A DNA stretch of 52,461 nucleotides from Streptomyces sp. T39. GTDB taxonomy: Bacteria > Actinomycetota > Actinomycetes > Streptomycetales > Streptomycetaceae. Within the stretch, counting starts at the first letter, position 1; each line of letters starts with the position of its first letter. The DNA lies in assembly GCF_008042045.1 (NCBI RefSeq), contig NZ_RDBP01000012.1, positions 2,263,898-2,316,358 of the forward strand, written 5' to 3'. Below are positions 8,318 through 18,340 of the stretch, in pieces. The translations under genes and the position numbers were made by a program. The notes beneath the pieces are model-generated. The model was not told where the DNA came from. It saw only the letters and a list, made by a program, of their open reading frames with translations, and made no database searches.

Positions 8318-8980
8318 ATGACAATGTCGGCTTCCGGAACTCTGTCCGTCGAACAGAGGGACCGGCGAGGGGGGCACCGGGTCCGGCGGAACCACGTGCC
8401 GGACGGGATCGGGGCGAGCCGCGCCTTCGCGTGGATGCTGATGGTCACCGGGGCGGCCGGGCTGCTGGCCGCGTGGGTGATCACGATCGACAAGTTCAAG
8501 CTGCTGGAGGATCCGGGCTTCACCCCGGGGTGCAGCCTGAACCCGGTCGTCTCGTGCGGGAACATCATGAAGAGCGAGCAGGCCGAGGTCTTCGGGTTCC
8601 CCAACCCGATGCTGGGCCTGGTCACCTACTCGACGGTGATCGCCGTCGGCGCCGCCCTCCTGGCCGGCGCCCGCCACCGCCGCTGGTACTGGCTCGGGCT
8701 CAACGCGGGCTGCCTCTTCGGCGTCGGCTTCTGCACCTGGCTGATGCAGCAGTCGCTCTACGAGATCAACGCCCTGTGCCTGTGGTGCTCGCTGGCGTGG
8801 ACGGCCACCATCGTCATGTTCTGGTACGTCACCGCGCACAACGTCCGCCACGGCGTGCTGCCCGCGCCGGCCGGCCTGCGCACCTTCTTCGGCGAGTTCG
8901 CCTGGGCCCCGCCCGTCCTGCACATCGGCGTGATCGGGATGCTGGTCCTGACTCGCTGGTGGGACTTCTGGACCTCCTGA
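8318..8980 (+). CDS. Vitamin K epoxide reductase (VKOR) family membrane protein
   Basis: A 220-aa protein with about five membrane segments. It has the VKOR signatures: a loop cysteine pair (PGCSLNPVVSCGNIM), the conserved NPMLGLVTYS segment, and the redox CxxC in ALCLWCSLAWTATI. Bacterial VKORs reoxidise DsbA-like partners with quinones and so drive disulfide formation in exported proteins. No Trx/DsbA domain is fused here, so a partner must act in trans. It lies between two rodlin genes on the opposite strand, and chaplins and rodlins each carry a conserved cysteine pair, so a role in their folding is a reasonable inference. ATG 8318 is used; ATG 8324 is an alternative. Confidence 0.88.
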   Translation: MTMSASGTLSVEQRDRRGGHRVRRNHVPDGIGASRAFAWMLMVTGAAGLLAAWVITIDKFKLLEDPGFTPGCSLNPVVSCGNIMKSEQAEVFGFPNPMLGLVTYSTVIAVGAALLAGARHRRWYWLGLNAGCLFGVGFCTWLMQQSLYEINALCLWCSLAWTATIVMFWYVTAHNVRHGVLPAPAGLRTFFGEFAWAPPVLHIGVIGMLVLTRWWDFWTS

Positions 8981-9034
8981 CCGGCGTCGTCGCCGCACCC
9001 GCCGGTCCCCGGAGCTCGCGGACGGCGACGCACG

Positions 9035-9067
9035 GGAGCCCCGGCCGCCTGACGGCGCCGGGGCTCC
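9035..9067. terminator. Bidirectional hairpin between VKOR and rodlin 2
   Basis: An 11-bp perfect stem (GGAGCCCCGGC/GCCGGGGCTCC) sits in the 98-bp space between two convergent genes and can end both transcripts. Confidence 0.65.
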
Positions 9068-9078
9068 TCTGTGGTGCG

Positions 9079-9492
9079 TCAGCTGCGGGCGGAGGCGCCG
9101 TTCGCGGACAGGACCGGGATGTCGTTCAGGATGTGCGACAGGGGCTCGTCGCCCTTGGCCTGGGTCGAGTTCTCGACGCACTGCTGGTTCTGCGGGGCCG
9201 ACAGGATCGGGATGTCCTGGACCGCGATCGGCACGAGGCCGACGAGGGAGCCCACGTTGGCCTTCAGCGGGAGGCCGACACACGGCTTGTTCAGGGAGCC
9301 CTGGACGAGGCTCATCTGCGGGCTCATGTCGCCGTACGTCTCCGCGTTGCCGTACTCCTGGGAGGAGTCGTTGCCGCTCTCGGAGAACGTGCCCTCGTTG
9401 TCGCCGACGGCCATAGCCTGAGGCGCCATCGCGGCACCTGCGGCAGCCACGGAGAGCGAGAGAGCCGCCGTAGCCATAACCTTCTTGAACAT
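9079..9492 (-). CDS. Rodlin (second copy, RdlA/RdlB family)
   Basis: A 137-aa secreted rodlin with a MFKK signal peptide ending near PQAMA. It shares GDNEGTFSESG, MSPQMSLVQGSLNKPC, GLVPIAVQDIPILSAPQ and NQQCVENSTQAKGDEPLSH with its neighbour at 7676-8089; differences concentrate in the signal peptide and in short stretches such as NDSSQEYGN. Both cysteines are kept. Start ATG 9492 has AAGGA about 7 bases upstream. S. coelicolor also has two rodlins (RdlA, RdlB), both needed for normal rodlets (known); which copy is which cannot be told here. Confidence 0.95.
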   Translation of the reverse strand: MFKKVMATAALSLSVAAAGAAMAPQAMAVGDNEGTFSESGNDSSQEYGNAETYGDMSPQMSLVQGSLNKPCVGLPLKANVGSLVGLVPIAVQDIPILSAPQNQQCVENSTQAKGDEPLSHILNDIPVLSANGASARS

Positions 9493-9637
9493 GTTCCGTC
9501 CTTCTGTTTCGGAATTGCCCACCATCGGAGCTGCCTGCCCAACCGTGGTCCCGCCGATTTGGTTCTCTCGGTTCACTCCAAAGGCCCTCTTCCGCACGGC
9601 TGCTGACGCAGGGCCCGAACAGCGATACGGGAGCTGA

Positions 9638-9934
9638 TCAGCCGCCCAGCGAAATTCCGCCGAGCATCGGCGTGGTCGCCGCGGCGGTCTTCAGGACCTG
9701 CTCGGGAGCATTGCCGCGCAGATTGTTGAGCTCCATCACCGCCTCGGTCGCCTGGCCGACGGCGGGCCCGGCCTGGGTGACGTCGTCCAGCTGCGGAAGG
9801 GTGGAGACCGCTTCCGCGACACCGCCGTTGAGGCTCATGGGGACGGGTGCGGCACCGGCGGCGAACGCCGGGGCGCCCGCGCCCAGCGCCGCCACGGAAC
9901 CGGCGAGCACGACAGCGGCCCTCGAGTACTTCAT
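9638..9934 (-). CDS. Small secreted protein of unknown function (98 aa)
   Basis: It has a clear Sec signal peptide (MKYSR then AAVVLAGSVAALGAGAPAFA) and a mature part of about 70 residues containing MSLNGGVAEAVSTLPQLDDV and ending in a Gly-rich ISLGG. There is no cysteine, so it is not a chaplin. I do not recognise the family. Its place directly upstream of a rodlin gene on the same strand (145-bp gap), in a locus of secreted surface proteins, suggests a cell-surface role (inference). ATG 9934 follows a GAAG stretch, with AAAGGA slightly further upstream. Confidence 0.8.
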   Translation of the reverse strand: MKYSRAAVVLAGSVAALGAGAPAFAAGAAPVPMSLNGGVAEAVSTLPQLDDVTQAGPAVGQATEAVMELNNLRGNAPEQVLKTAAATTPMLGGISLGG

Positions 9935-10276
9935 TCTTCACAGTCCTTTCCCCGGCGGTGTTTCCCGCCGTCGCAGGGCTAACGAGCGGGCCCGCGCGGG
10001 GAAACCCCTTCCGGCAGGGTGTACCGGTCGCGTACACACGAGCGATCCGCGAGGGCAATCAACGAGCAACTCGCCCCGGAGTTGCGCGATATCACACGAT
10101 GGAATGGATTGCGGGTACAGGGGGCGTGCGACATGCCGCGCACAACGTGCCAGTACGGCCCGGGAATGCGCGCGCCACCAGATGGTCGAACGACCGAGTC
10201 CGACGTGATTTCCCCATGGCTTTCTGACAAAGTGCACTCCTGTTTTGTCGCCTTGACCGAAAATGGGGAGCACGTC
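9935..10276. other. Divergent intergenic region, secreted protein / DUF3344 protein
   Basis: There are 342 bp with no credible ORF. The stretch 10070-10230 is locally less GC-rich than the genes (for example gcgatatcacacgatggaat) as expected of promoter DNA. I could not identify specific sigma or regulator sites. Confidence 0.4.
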
Positions 10277-11386
10277 ATGCCGAGGTCGACAGGCTTCGCC
10301 GCGCGAGGCGTCCGGTGCGCGCTGCTCTGCACGGCGCTTTCCCTCGCCCCGATCACGGCCGCCGCCGCCCCCGCTCCCGGGAGCGGCCTTCCCGCCGAGA
10401 CCTCCCGCATCCCGTTCACCCAGCGCTACCACGCGGTGCACCACGGCGGGATCGTCCGCGTGGCCAACTCGGCCACCACCTGCCGCACCCCGAAGAAGGC
10501 GTCGGCCGCCTCCTGCGACGCGCTCCGGCGCGGAGCCGACGGCGCCAACGGCGACTACGACATGTTCTACGCCGACCTCGACGCCGACCCGAACACCTAC
10601 AACTCCACCCGCGCGAACCTCACGCTCCCCGAGGACTCCGAGGTCCGCTACGCCCGCCTGTACTGGGGCGGCAACCTGCGCGTCGGCGAGCAGAAGCCCC
10701 CGAAGGACAACGGCCGGGTCCTGATCGCGGAGCCCGGCGGGCGCTACAAGGAGGTCCTCGCCGACACCCGGATCGCGCACCGCGACGCCGACGGCAAGGA
10801 CGCCTACCAGGCCTCCGCCGACATCACCCCGCTGGTCCGCGACAGCCGCTCGGGCCTGTGGACCGTCGCCCAGGTCAACGTCGCCATGGGCCACTCGGCA
10901 GCGGGCTCCTGGGGCGGCTGGACCCTCGTCGTCGCCTACGAGAACGAGCGCGAACCGCTGCGCGAACTCGCCCTGTGGGACGGGTTCGAGACCGTCGGCG
11001 GCACGCAGCCCGCGCGTGAGGTGACCCTCGGCGGCCTCGGCATCGGCGCCCGCTCCGCCGGACGTGCCGGGATCGTCGCCTACGACGGCGACCGCGGCAC
11101 GCGGGGCGACACGGTGACGGTGCGGGCCCCCGGCCGGGCCCCCGTACCGCTCACCGACCCGGCCAATCCGCGCACCGACGCGATGAACTCCACCATCACC
11201 GACCTGGGCCGGCCCCTCGCCGGGCTCCGGCCCGCCTACCGCAACACGCTGGGATACGACTCGGACGTCCTCGACATCGCACCCGCGCTCGGCGCCGGCG
11301 CGAAGGCCCTGACCTTCCGCTTCACCGGCGAGGAGAACGGCTTCTTCCTCGGTGCCCTGTTCGTGCAGGCCGACGCGCGCCGCTGA
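10277..11386 (+). CDS. Secreted DUF3344-type protein
   Basis: A 369-aa exported protein: a signal peptide (LLCTALSLAPITAAAAPAPG), then a beta-rich body with YARLYWGGNL, WTVAQVNVAMGH, SWGGWTLVVAYE and TFRFTGEENGFFLGALF. These are the conserved blocks I associate with DUF3344, a secreted actinobacterial family of unknown function, possibly structural or adhesive. There is one cysteine pair near the N-terminus (TCRTPKKASAASC). Start ATG 10277 is preceded by GGGGAG at 6 bases; longer in-frame starts run through the promoter. It heads the plus-strand run into the EPS genes, 53 bp before the glycosyltransferase. Confidence 0.8.
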   Translation: MPRSTGFAARGVRCALLCTALSLAPITAAAAPAPGSGLPAETSRIPFTQRYHAVHHGGIVRVANSATTCRTPKKASAASCDALRRGADGANGDYDMFYADLDADPNTYNSTRANLTLPEDSEVRYARLYWGGNLRVGEQKPPKDNGRVLIAEPGGRYKEVLADTRIAHRDADGKDAYQASADITPLVRDSRSGLWTVAQVNVAMGHSAAGSWGGWTLVVAYENEREPLRELALWDGFETVGGTQPAREVTLGGLGIGARSAGRAGIVAYDGDRGTRGDTVTVRAPGRAPVPLTDPANPRTDAMNSTITDLGRPLAGLRPAYRNTLGYDSDVLDIAPALGAGAKALTFRFTGEENGFFLGALFVQADARR

Positions 11387-11439
11387 GCCGACGCCCGCCC
11401 ACCGCCACCGCGTCCACACCTGTTCGAAAAGAGCCCCAT

Positions 11440-12641
11440 GTGCTGCACAGAGACCGGACCGAGAAGAGCCGACTGACGGTGTTCCACCTGGTCCAGCCGG
11501 TCGAGGGAGGGGTGGCACGCGTCGTCACCGATCTGGTGCGCGCGCAGATCCGCGCCGGCGTACGCCCCGTGGTCGCCTGTCCTCCCGGCGGACCCCTCGC
11601 CGCCGAGGCGGCCGACGCCGGTGCCACCGTCCATCCGTGGACCGCCGAACGGTCCCCCGGTCCCTCGCTCGCCCGGGAGGTGCTCGCCGCGTCCCGGCTG
11701 ATCCGCGACACCCGGCCCCACGTCGTCCACGCGCACAGCGCCAAGGCCGGGCTCGCCGGGCGGCTCGCCGTCCGCGGCCGCGTCCCCACCGTCTTCCAGC
11801 CGCACGCCTGGTCCTTCGACGCCGTCCAGGGCCGGGAGGCCCGGCTCGCCCTCGGCTGGGAGCGCTACGGCACCCGCTGGTCCACCCGGACGCTGTGCGT
11901 GAGCGACAGCGAGCGCCGCGCGGGGGAGGCGGCGGGCATCCGGGCCCGCTGGTCGGTCATCCGCAACGGGATCGACCTCGCCCTCTTCCCCGCCGACCCG
12001 GACGGCCGCCGGCGGTCCGAGGCCAGGGCCGCTCTCGCCGCCGGCGACGGGGACGCGGAACCGCCCGTCCCCGGGAGCACCGGCGGCCCCCTCGTGGTGT
12101 GCGTCGGCCGCCTCTGCCGCCAGAAGGGCCAGGACGTGCTGCTCACCGCCTGGCCCGCCGTCGCCCGGGCCGTCCCCGGCGCCCGGCTGGCACTCGTCGG
12201 CGACGGCCCCGACGCCGCGTCCCTGCGCGCGGCCGCCCCGCCGGGCGTGCTCCTCGCGGGCCCGCGCGCCGATGTCCGGCCCTGGCTCTACGCCGCCGAC
12301 GCCGTGGTGCTGCCCTCCCGCTGGGAGGGCATGGCCCTCGCCCCGCTGGAGGCCATGGCGTGCGGACGGCCCGTCGTCCTGACCGACGTCAGCGGCGCCC
12401 GCGAGAGCCTCCCGCCCGGGGAGGAGGGACACCTGCTCGTACCGCCGGAGGACCCGGGCGCCCTCGCCGTCGCCCTGATGCGGCTGCTCCTCGACGACCG
12501 GCTGCGCACCCGGGCCGCCTGCCGTGCGGCGGCCCACGTCCGCGCCTCGTTCGACGTGCGCCGGACGGCCGGCGCCGTGCTCGGCCTGTACCAGGAACTC
12601 CTCAGCACGCACCGCCCCCTGACCAGGAAGCGCACCGAACG

Positions 12642-12645
<4 letters not shown>
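11440..12645 (+). CDS. Family 4 glycosyltransferase (EPS biosynthesis)
   Basis: A 401-aa GT-B enzyme. The N-terminal domain begins VFHLVQPVEGGVARVV, a typical nucleotide-sugar GT4 opening with the GG loop; the central HVVHAHSAKAGLAGRLA follows. In the C-terminal domain VCVGRLCRQKGQDVLL binds the donor, and EGMALAPLEAMACGRPVV holds the E-x7-E donor motif. The likely role is adding a sugar to a lipid-linked EPS repeat unit. The GTG at 11440 follows GAAAAGAG. The 3' end overlaps the next start by ATGA, showing translational coupling with the sugar-phosphate transferase. Confidence 0.92.
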
Positions 12646-14117
<1,472 letters not shown>

Positions 14118-14119
14118 CC

Positions 14120-15478
14120 ATGGCCGTCACCGCCCCGGCGGGCGTCGCCGCCGCCCCGCCGCGCACGGGGCCCGGTGGGCACCGGCTGCTCCTCGTACCG
14201 CTGCTCGCCACCGTCCTGCTGCTCGCGCTGCCGCTCGGCGAGGGCGGCGGGCCGGGCACGGTGTCCCCGGCCGACACGGCCTCCGGGGTGCTGGTCCTGG
14301 CCTGCCTCGTCCAGGTGCTGCGGGAGCGGGCCCGGCCGCTGACCCGGGCCGCGGCGTTCGTGTTCGCGCTGCCCGTCGCCGGCTTCGCCGTCGCGGCGGT
14401 CACCGCCGCCGACCCCGCGGCCGCGCTGCCCGGACTCGTGCGCTACCTCCAGGTGTTCGTCCTCGTGCCGTGCGCGGTCGCCCTGCTGCTGCGCGACGCC
14501 CGCGCGTTCCGCGCGGTCACCGGTTCGCTCGTGGTGCTGGCGCTCGCCCAGGGCGCCCTCGGGACGTACCAGTACGCCACCGGCACCGGTGCCTCCTACA
14601 TGGGCGCCGACGTCCGGGCGGTGGGCACCTTCGGGCCCACCGACGTGATGGGCATGGCCACCGTCGTCTCCTACGGCCTGCTGGCCGCACTCGCCCTCGC
14701 CCTGCGCACCCCGCCCGGCTCCCCGCCCTGGCTGAGGCCCGCGGCGTTCGCCGCGGCGGGCGCCCTGCTGGTGCCCCTCGGCCTCTCCTTCAGCCGGGGC
14801 TCCTGGATCGCCACCGGCGCGGCCGCCCTCGCGATGATCCTGCTCACCGGGGTGCGGCAGGCGGCCAAGGCGCTGGCCGTCCTCGCGGCGCTCGCCGTCG
14901 TCCTCGCCGGGGGGCTCGGCATCGGCTCCGAGATGATCTCCCAGCGGATCGGCAGCATCACCCAGGTGACCGCGGCGCCCGACCGGTCGGTCACCGACCG
15001 GTACACGATGTGGGCGGCCGCCGCGGCGATGTGGCGCGAACAGCCCGCGACCGGCGTCGGGCTCAAGGGCTTCCCCGCGCACCGCGACGGCCACGCGTCC
15101 ATCGGGCTCTCGGCGGGCAGCGACACGGCGGGCGCGGGCCGGTCCTTCGCGAAGCAGCCGCTGCTGTCGCCGCACAACATGTACCTGCTGATCCTCGCCG
15201 AACAGGGGCTGATCGGGCTCACCGCGTTCCTCGCCTCCTGGACGGCCGTGCTGGCCGGAGCGGTCCGCCGCCTGCTCCGGCCCGGGGCATCGGCCGGGGC
15301 CGCCGACTGCGGGCTGGCCGCGGTGGGCCTGATGCTGTGGCAGACCGTCGACTTCCTCTACGCGGACATCGGGGGCCCGTCCACCGTCCTCACCGGTGTG
15401 ATCGTCGGTCTGACCGCGCGCTGGGCACTGATGCCGGCCCCGCTCGGGCCGCGGGCGCCGGAAGCGGCACGGGGATGA
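14120..15478 (+). CDS. O-antigen ligase/Wzy-like polysaccharide polymerase
   Basis: A 452-aa polytopic membrane protein with 10 or more predicted helices. The Wzy_C/O-antigen ligase signature lies in the large loop: SFSRGSWIATGA, then TDRYTMWAAAAAMWREQPATGVGLKGFP and SPHNMYLLILAEQGLIGL, with the conserved H in PHN. It probably polymerises or ligates EPS repeat units at the outer face of the membrane. The start is ATG 14120, two bases after the previous stop. The gene ends GGGGATGACC, where an ATGA overlap would begin a next gene that is not intact (see 15479-15813). Confidence 0.9.
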   Translation: MAVTAPAGVAAAPPRTGPGGHRLLLVPLLATVLLLALPLGEGGGPGTVSPADTASGVLVLACLVQVLRERARPLTRAAAFVFALPVAGFAVAAVTAADPAAALPGLVRYLQVFVLVPCAVALLLRDARAFRAVTGSLVVLALAQGALGTYQYATGTGASYMGADVRAVGTFGPTDVMGMATVVSYGLLAALALALRTPPGSPPWLRPAAFAAAGALLVPLGLSFSRGSWIATGAAALAMILLTGVRQAAKALAVLAALAVVLAGGLGIGSEMISQRIGSITQVTAAPDRSVTDRYTMWAAAAAMWREQPATGVGLKGFPAHRDGHASIGLSAGSDTAGAGRSFAKQPLLSPHNMYLLILAEQGLIGLTAFLASWTAVLAGAVRRLLRPGASAGAADCGLAAVGLMLWQTVDFLYADIGGPSTVLTGVIVGLTARWALMPAPLGPRAPEAARG

Positions 15479-15817
15479 CCCCCCGCGAGACCCCGTCCCC
15501 CCGGGCCGCGCCCGCCCGCCCCGGCCCGCCGGCGGCGCCGGGCGGTCGGCGGCGTCCGAGGCGCCGCCCGGCGCCCCCGCCACGGTGAGCACCCCGCTGA
15601 CGACGGCGGCCCGGACCAGCCCGCGCCCCAGCCGCCCGCTCCGCGCGGCCTGCCGCGGCCCGTCCGCCCGGGTCCCGGGCGCGGCGTACTCGGAGGGCCG
15701 TGCAGCCGCCCCCATTCCGGGGCGAGCTCCGTGAACGCCCGCGGATCGCGGCACAGGGTCACGGTGGTGCCGGGCCCCGCGCAGCCCCTGGGCACCGCCG
15801 AACGGGAGCGGGTGTGA
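15475..15817 (+). pseudogene. Scar where an EPS gene appears missing
   Basis: An ATGA-coupled start at 15475 opens only 37 Pro/Arg-rich codons and stops at 15588. At the other end a short frame reading PAQPLGTAERERV then stop (TGA 15815-15817) overlaps the next GTG start, exactly as the tail of a coupled upstream gene would. Between them lies an inverted copy of the first part of the downstream gene (15700-15775). The simplest reading is that a coupled gene, such as a flippase or glycosyltransferase expected at this point, was lost in a fold-back rearrangement or in misassembly. The identity of the missing gene is unknown. Confidence 0.5.
15700..15775 (+). repeat. Left arm of a perfect 76-bp inverted repeat
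   Basis: It is the exact reverse complement of 15831-15906, separated by 55 bp. The arm is an antisense copy of the 5' coding part of the acyltransferase gene. Symmetry breaks sharply at both ends (15699/15907 and 15776/15830). Confidence 0.95.
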
Positions 15818-16998
15818 CCCCCGACGATCCGCCCGGCACCACCGTGACCCTGTGCCGCGATCCGCGGGCGTTCACGGAGCTCGCCCCGGAATGGGGGCGG
15901 CTGCACCGCGCCTGCGGCGCGGCCACGCCGTTCCAGAGCCACGCCTGGCTCGATTCCTGGTGGCGCTCGTACGGCGCGGAGGGACGGCTGCGGGTGGTCC
16001 TCGCCCGCCGCGACGGCCGCCTGATCGGCGCCGCGCCGCTGATGCTGGTCCACCGGCCGATGCCGCTGCTGGTGCCGCTGGGCGGCGCGATCTCCGACTA
16101 CGGCGACCTGGTCGTGGACGACGGGCAGGCGGACCGGGCGCTGCGGGCGCTCTCCCACGGCCTGGAGAGGGCCGCCCGGGGCGCCGTGGTCGACCTGCGC
16201 GAGGTGCGGCCGGGCGCGGTCGCGGAACGGCTGTACGAGCAGTGGGCGGGACCGCGTGCCCGGCTCGACGACTCCGTCTGCATGGAGCTGCCCGCCGTAC
16301 CGGTCGAGGACCTGGTCCGCCGGATGCCCGCGGCGCGCGCCCAGCGCGCCCGCTCCAAGCTGCGCAGGCTGGACGCCCTCGGGATCGCCGCCGCCACCGT
16401 CGCGGCGGACGCGGTCCCCGACGCCGTGGACCGCCTGCTGCGGCTGCACGAACTGCAGTGGCGCGGGCGGGGGGTGAACGTCGAGCACCTGCGGCCGCGG
16501 TTCCGCGAGCACCTGGTGCGTGCGGTGACCCGGATGACCGCCGACGACGAGGCGACGCTGACCGAGTTCCGCATGGACGGCGAGGTGGTGGCCGTGGGGC
16601 TCACCCTGCGGGCGGGCCGGATGAGCGGCGGCTACCTCTACGGAGCCGATCCGGTGCTGCGGGAACGCAAGGCGGACGTCGCCACCATGCTGCTGGCGCA
16701 GGACGCCCGGCAGGCGGCGGGCCACGGCCTCGCCGTGCTGAGCCTGCTGCGCGGTTCGGAGCCGTACAAGAACCACTGGCGGCCGGAGCCGGTCACCAGC
16801 GGGCGGCTGCTGCTCGCCCGGCCCGCGCTGGAGCCGCTGCTGCGGATGCACGAGTCCCGCGCCCGGATGCGGGACCGTGCGGCGGAGGTCGTGCGCACCA
16901 GGCTGCCGGCCGCGCGCGAGTGGCGCGGCCGGCTCAACGACTGGCGGGCCGAGGGGACTGCGGTCAGAACGGCAGGTCCGGCGTCCCGGGGAGGCTGA
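15814..16998 (+). CDS. FemAB/BioF2-like GNAT-fold acyltransferase (EPS cluster)
   Basis: A 394-aa cytosolic protein of the double-GNAT FemAB-like type. After TLCRDPRAFTELAPEWGRLH it shows FQSHAWLDSWWRSYG, then a DYGDLVVDD segment, RARSKLRRLDALG, and the C-terminal GNAT half with GEVVAVGLTLRAG, SGGYLYGADP and SLLRGSEPYKNHWRPEP, the usual FemAB-like ending. Such proteins in polysaccharide clusters transfer acyl or aminoacyl groups to sugars; the substrate is unknown. The start is GTG 15814, overlapping an upstream TGA (GTGA). Its 3' end overlaps the convergent GH26 gene by 35 bp. Confidence 0.85.
   Translation: MTPDDPPGTTVTLCRDPRAFTELAPEWGRLHRACGAATPFQSHAWLDSWWRSYGAEGRLRVVLARRDGRLIGAAPLMLVHRPMPLLVPLGGAISDYGDLVVDDGQADRALRALSHGLERAARGAVVDLREVRPGAVAERLYEQWAGPRARLDDSVCMELPAVPVEDLVRRMPAARAQRARSKLRRLDALGIAAATVAADAVPDAVDRLLRLHELQWRGRGVNVEHLRPRFREHLVRAVTRMTADDEATLTEFRMDGEVVAVGLTLRAGRMSGGYLYGADPVLRERKADVATMLLAQDARQAAGHGLAVLSLLRGSEPYKNHWRPEPVTSGRLLLARPALEPLLRMHESRARMRDRAAEVVRTRLPAAREWRGRLNDWRAEGTAVRTAGPASRGG
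15831..15906 (-). repeat. Right arm of the 76-bp inverted repeat
   Basis: This arm is part of an intact gene (codons about 6-31 of the acyltransferase), so it is probably the original and the left arm the copy. Confidence 0.95.
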
Positions 16999-18202
16999 CG
17001 CACAGCTGCTCCTCGGGCACCCACGCGGCGACCCAGTCCCGGAAGTCCGCGGGCATGCACCAGTCGTAGGCGTTCGGCCCGTCGTCGGCGGGCACCGGCG
17101 CCGGCGTGGGCTCGGCGGGGGGCTCGGACGGCACCGGCTCGGACGGCACCGGCTCGGCGGGCGCGGGGTCCGACGGCGCCGGGGAGGGCTGTGCCGGGCC
17201 GGAGTTCGCAAACAGCTTCGAGCGGAACACCTTCGAGGATTCCGGATTGCTTCCGCACTGCCAGACACCGTGCGGACAGTAGTCTGTGATCGTCTGGTAG
17301 AGCGGCTTGTGCCGGTCGATCCATTCGAGCATGCGGCGCATGTACTCGGGATTGTCACCGTTCCGGAAAAGCCCCCACTCCGGATACGAGATCGCCTTGT
17401 CGTGCTCCGCGGCGAACTCCACCTGCTTCTGCAATCCGTACGGCGCGTTCACCTGGTCGTCGAACGACTCGCCGGGAGGCTGGTCGTACGAGTCCATCCC
17501 GATGATGTCCACGACGTCGTCGCCGGGATAGCACTCGGTCCAGGGCACGGCGTCCCGTCCGCGATTGGGAGCGAAGTCGAATCGGAACTTCTGCCCGGGG
17601 ACGGAGCGCATGGCGGTGACGATGCTGTTCCAGTACGCCTTCCAGGCCGTCGGATCGGGCCCGCAGCGGTGGGTGTACGTGGTGCCGTTCATCTCCCAGC
17701 CGAGCACGATCACCGTGTCCGGGACGCCTGCCTGGACCAGGCGCGTCGCGAGGGTGCGGTAGTGGTGGTCGTACTGGCCGCGCGCACCGGCCCGCAGGAG
17801 CTGGGCGACGGCCACGTCGGGCAGCCGGTCCTCGTTGCGGTCGAGCATCGGCACGTTGAGGACGAACATCCGGTCCTCGGCCCCCTGCCGCCACTGCGCC
17901 CAGGGCCTCAGGAATTCCGGCCTGCCCTCGATATTGGTCCACAGATCCCCGGGGAGATATGTGTGAGCCACCTTCAGGTCCCGCCCGCCGAGCCATTCGG
18001 AGAGTTCCGCCATGCGCGCTATTCCGGGCGGTCCGTAGTGGAGATACGCGCCGACCGCGGTCTGTCCGTCCGCTGAGCCGGCCGCGGTCGAGCCGTCGGC
18101 CGGACCGGCTTGTGCCGTACCGCCGGACAGGCCGCCGGAGACAAGAAGTCCGGCTGCGACCGTCGCTATGCAGGTGGTGACGAGACGGTGCCTTCTGGGC
18201 AT
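16964..18202 (-). CDS. Secreted GH26-like glycoside hydrolase
   Basis: A 412-aa exported enzyme: signal peptide to about AQAGP, a TIM-barrel catalytic domain, a Pro/Glu/Ser-rich linker (repeated PSEPVPSEP) and a short C-terminal segment with two cysteines. VIVLGWEMNG (Glu170) fits the acid/base and ISYPEWGLF (Glu275) the nucleophile of clan GH-A family 26, which includes mannanases and related endo-glycanases. A role in trimming or releasing the EPS made by the surrounding genes is inferred. The start is ATG 18202, with AGGAGG about 7 bases upstream; the in-frame GTG at 18283 is less likely. Its 3' end overlaps the acyltransferase. Confidence 0.85.
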   Translation of the reverse strand: MPRRHRLVTTCIATVAAGLLVSGGLSGGTAQAGPADGSTAAGSADGQTAVGAYLHYGPPGIARMAELSEWLGGRDLKVAHTYLPGDLWTNIEGRPEFLRPWAQWRQGAEDRMFVLNVPMLDRNEDRLPDVAVAQLLRAGARGQYDHHYRTLATRLVQAGVPDTVIVLGWEMNGTTYTHRCGPDPTAWKAYWNSIVTAMRSVPGQKFRFDFAPNRGRDAVPWTECYPGDDVVDIIGMDSYDQPPGESFDDQVNAPYGLQKQVEFAAEHDKAISYPEWGLFRNGDNPEYMRRMLEWIDRHKPLYQTITDYCPHGVWQCGSNPESSKVFRSKLFANSGPAQPSPAPSDPAPAEPVPSEPVPSEPPAEPTPAPVPADDGPNAYDWCMPADFRDWVAAWVPEEQLCVSLPGTPDLPF

Positions 18203-18340
18203 GGCCTTCCTCCTTGTGGAGCCTTTTCTGCGACTGACCCGACGGTAGGCAGAAATGCGTTCCGGCGACCGGTCGTGGGGCACGTCCGTAGGCCATTAGC
18301 GAAGAGGCGCGCATTGAGCAGACCCATCCAGGTGAAAGAT

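Noticed and set aside
9638..9934. 98-aa secreted protein as a chaplin
   Set aside because: It lacks both conserved cysteines and the chaplin core.
15475..15588. 37-codon frame coupled to the polymerase stop by ATGA
   Set aside because: Pro/Arg-rich with no family features; treated as part of a scar, not a gene.
15700..15906. 76-bp inverted repeat as an insertion-sequence end pair
   Set aside because: No transposase lies between the arms and no target duplication is seen; one arm is an ordinary coding sequence.
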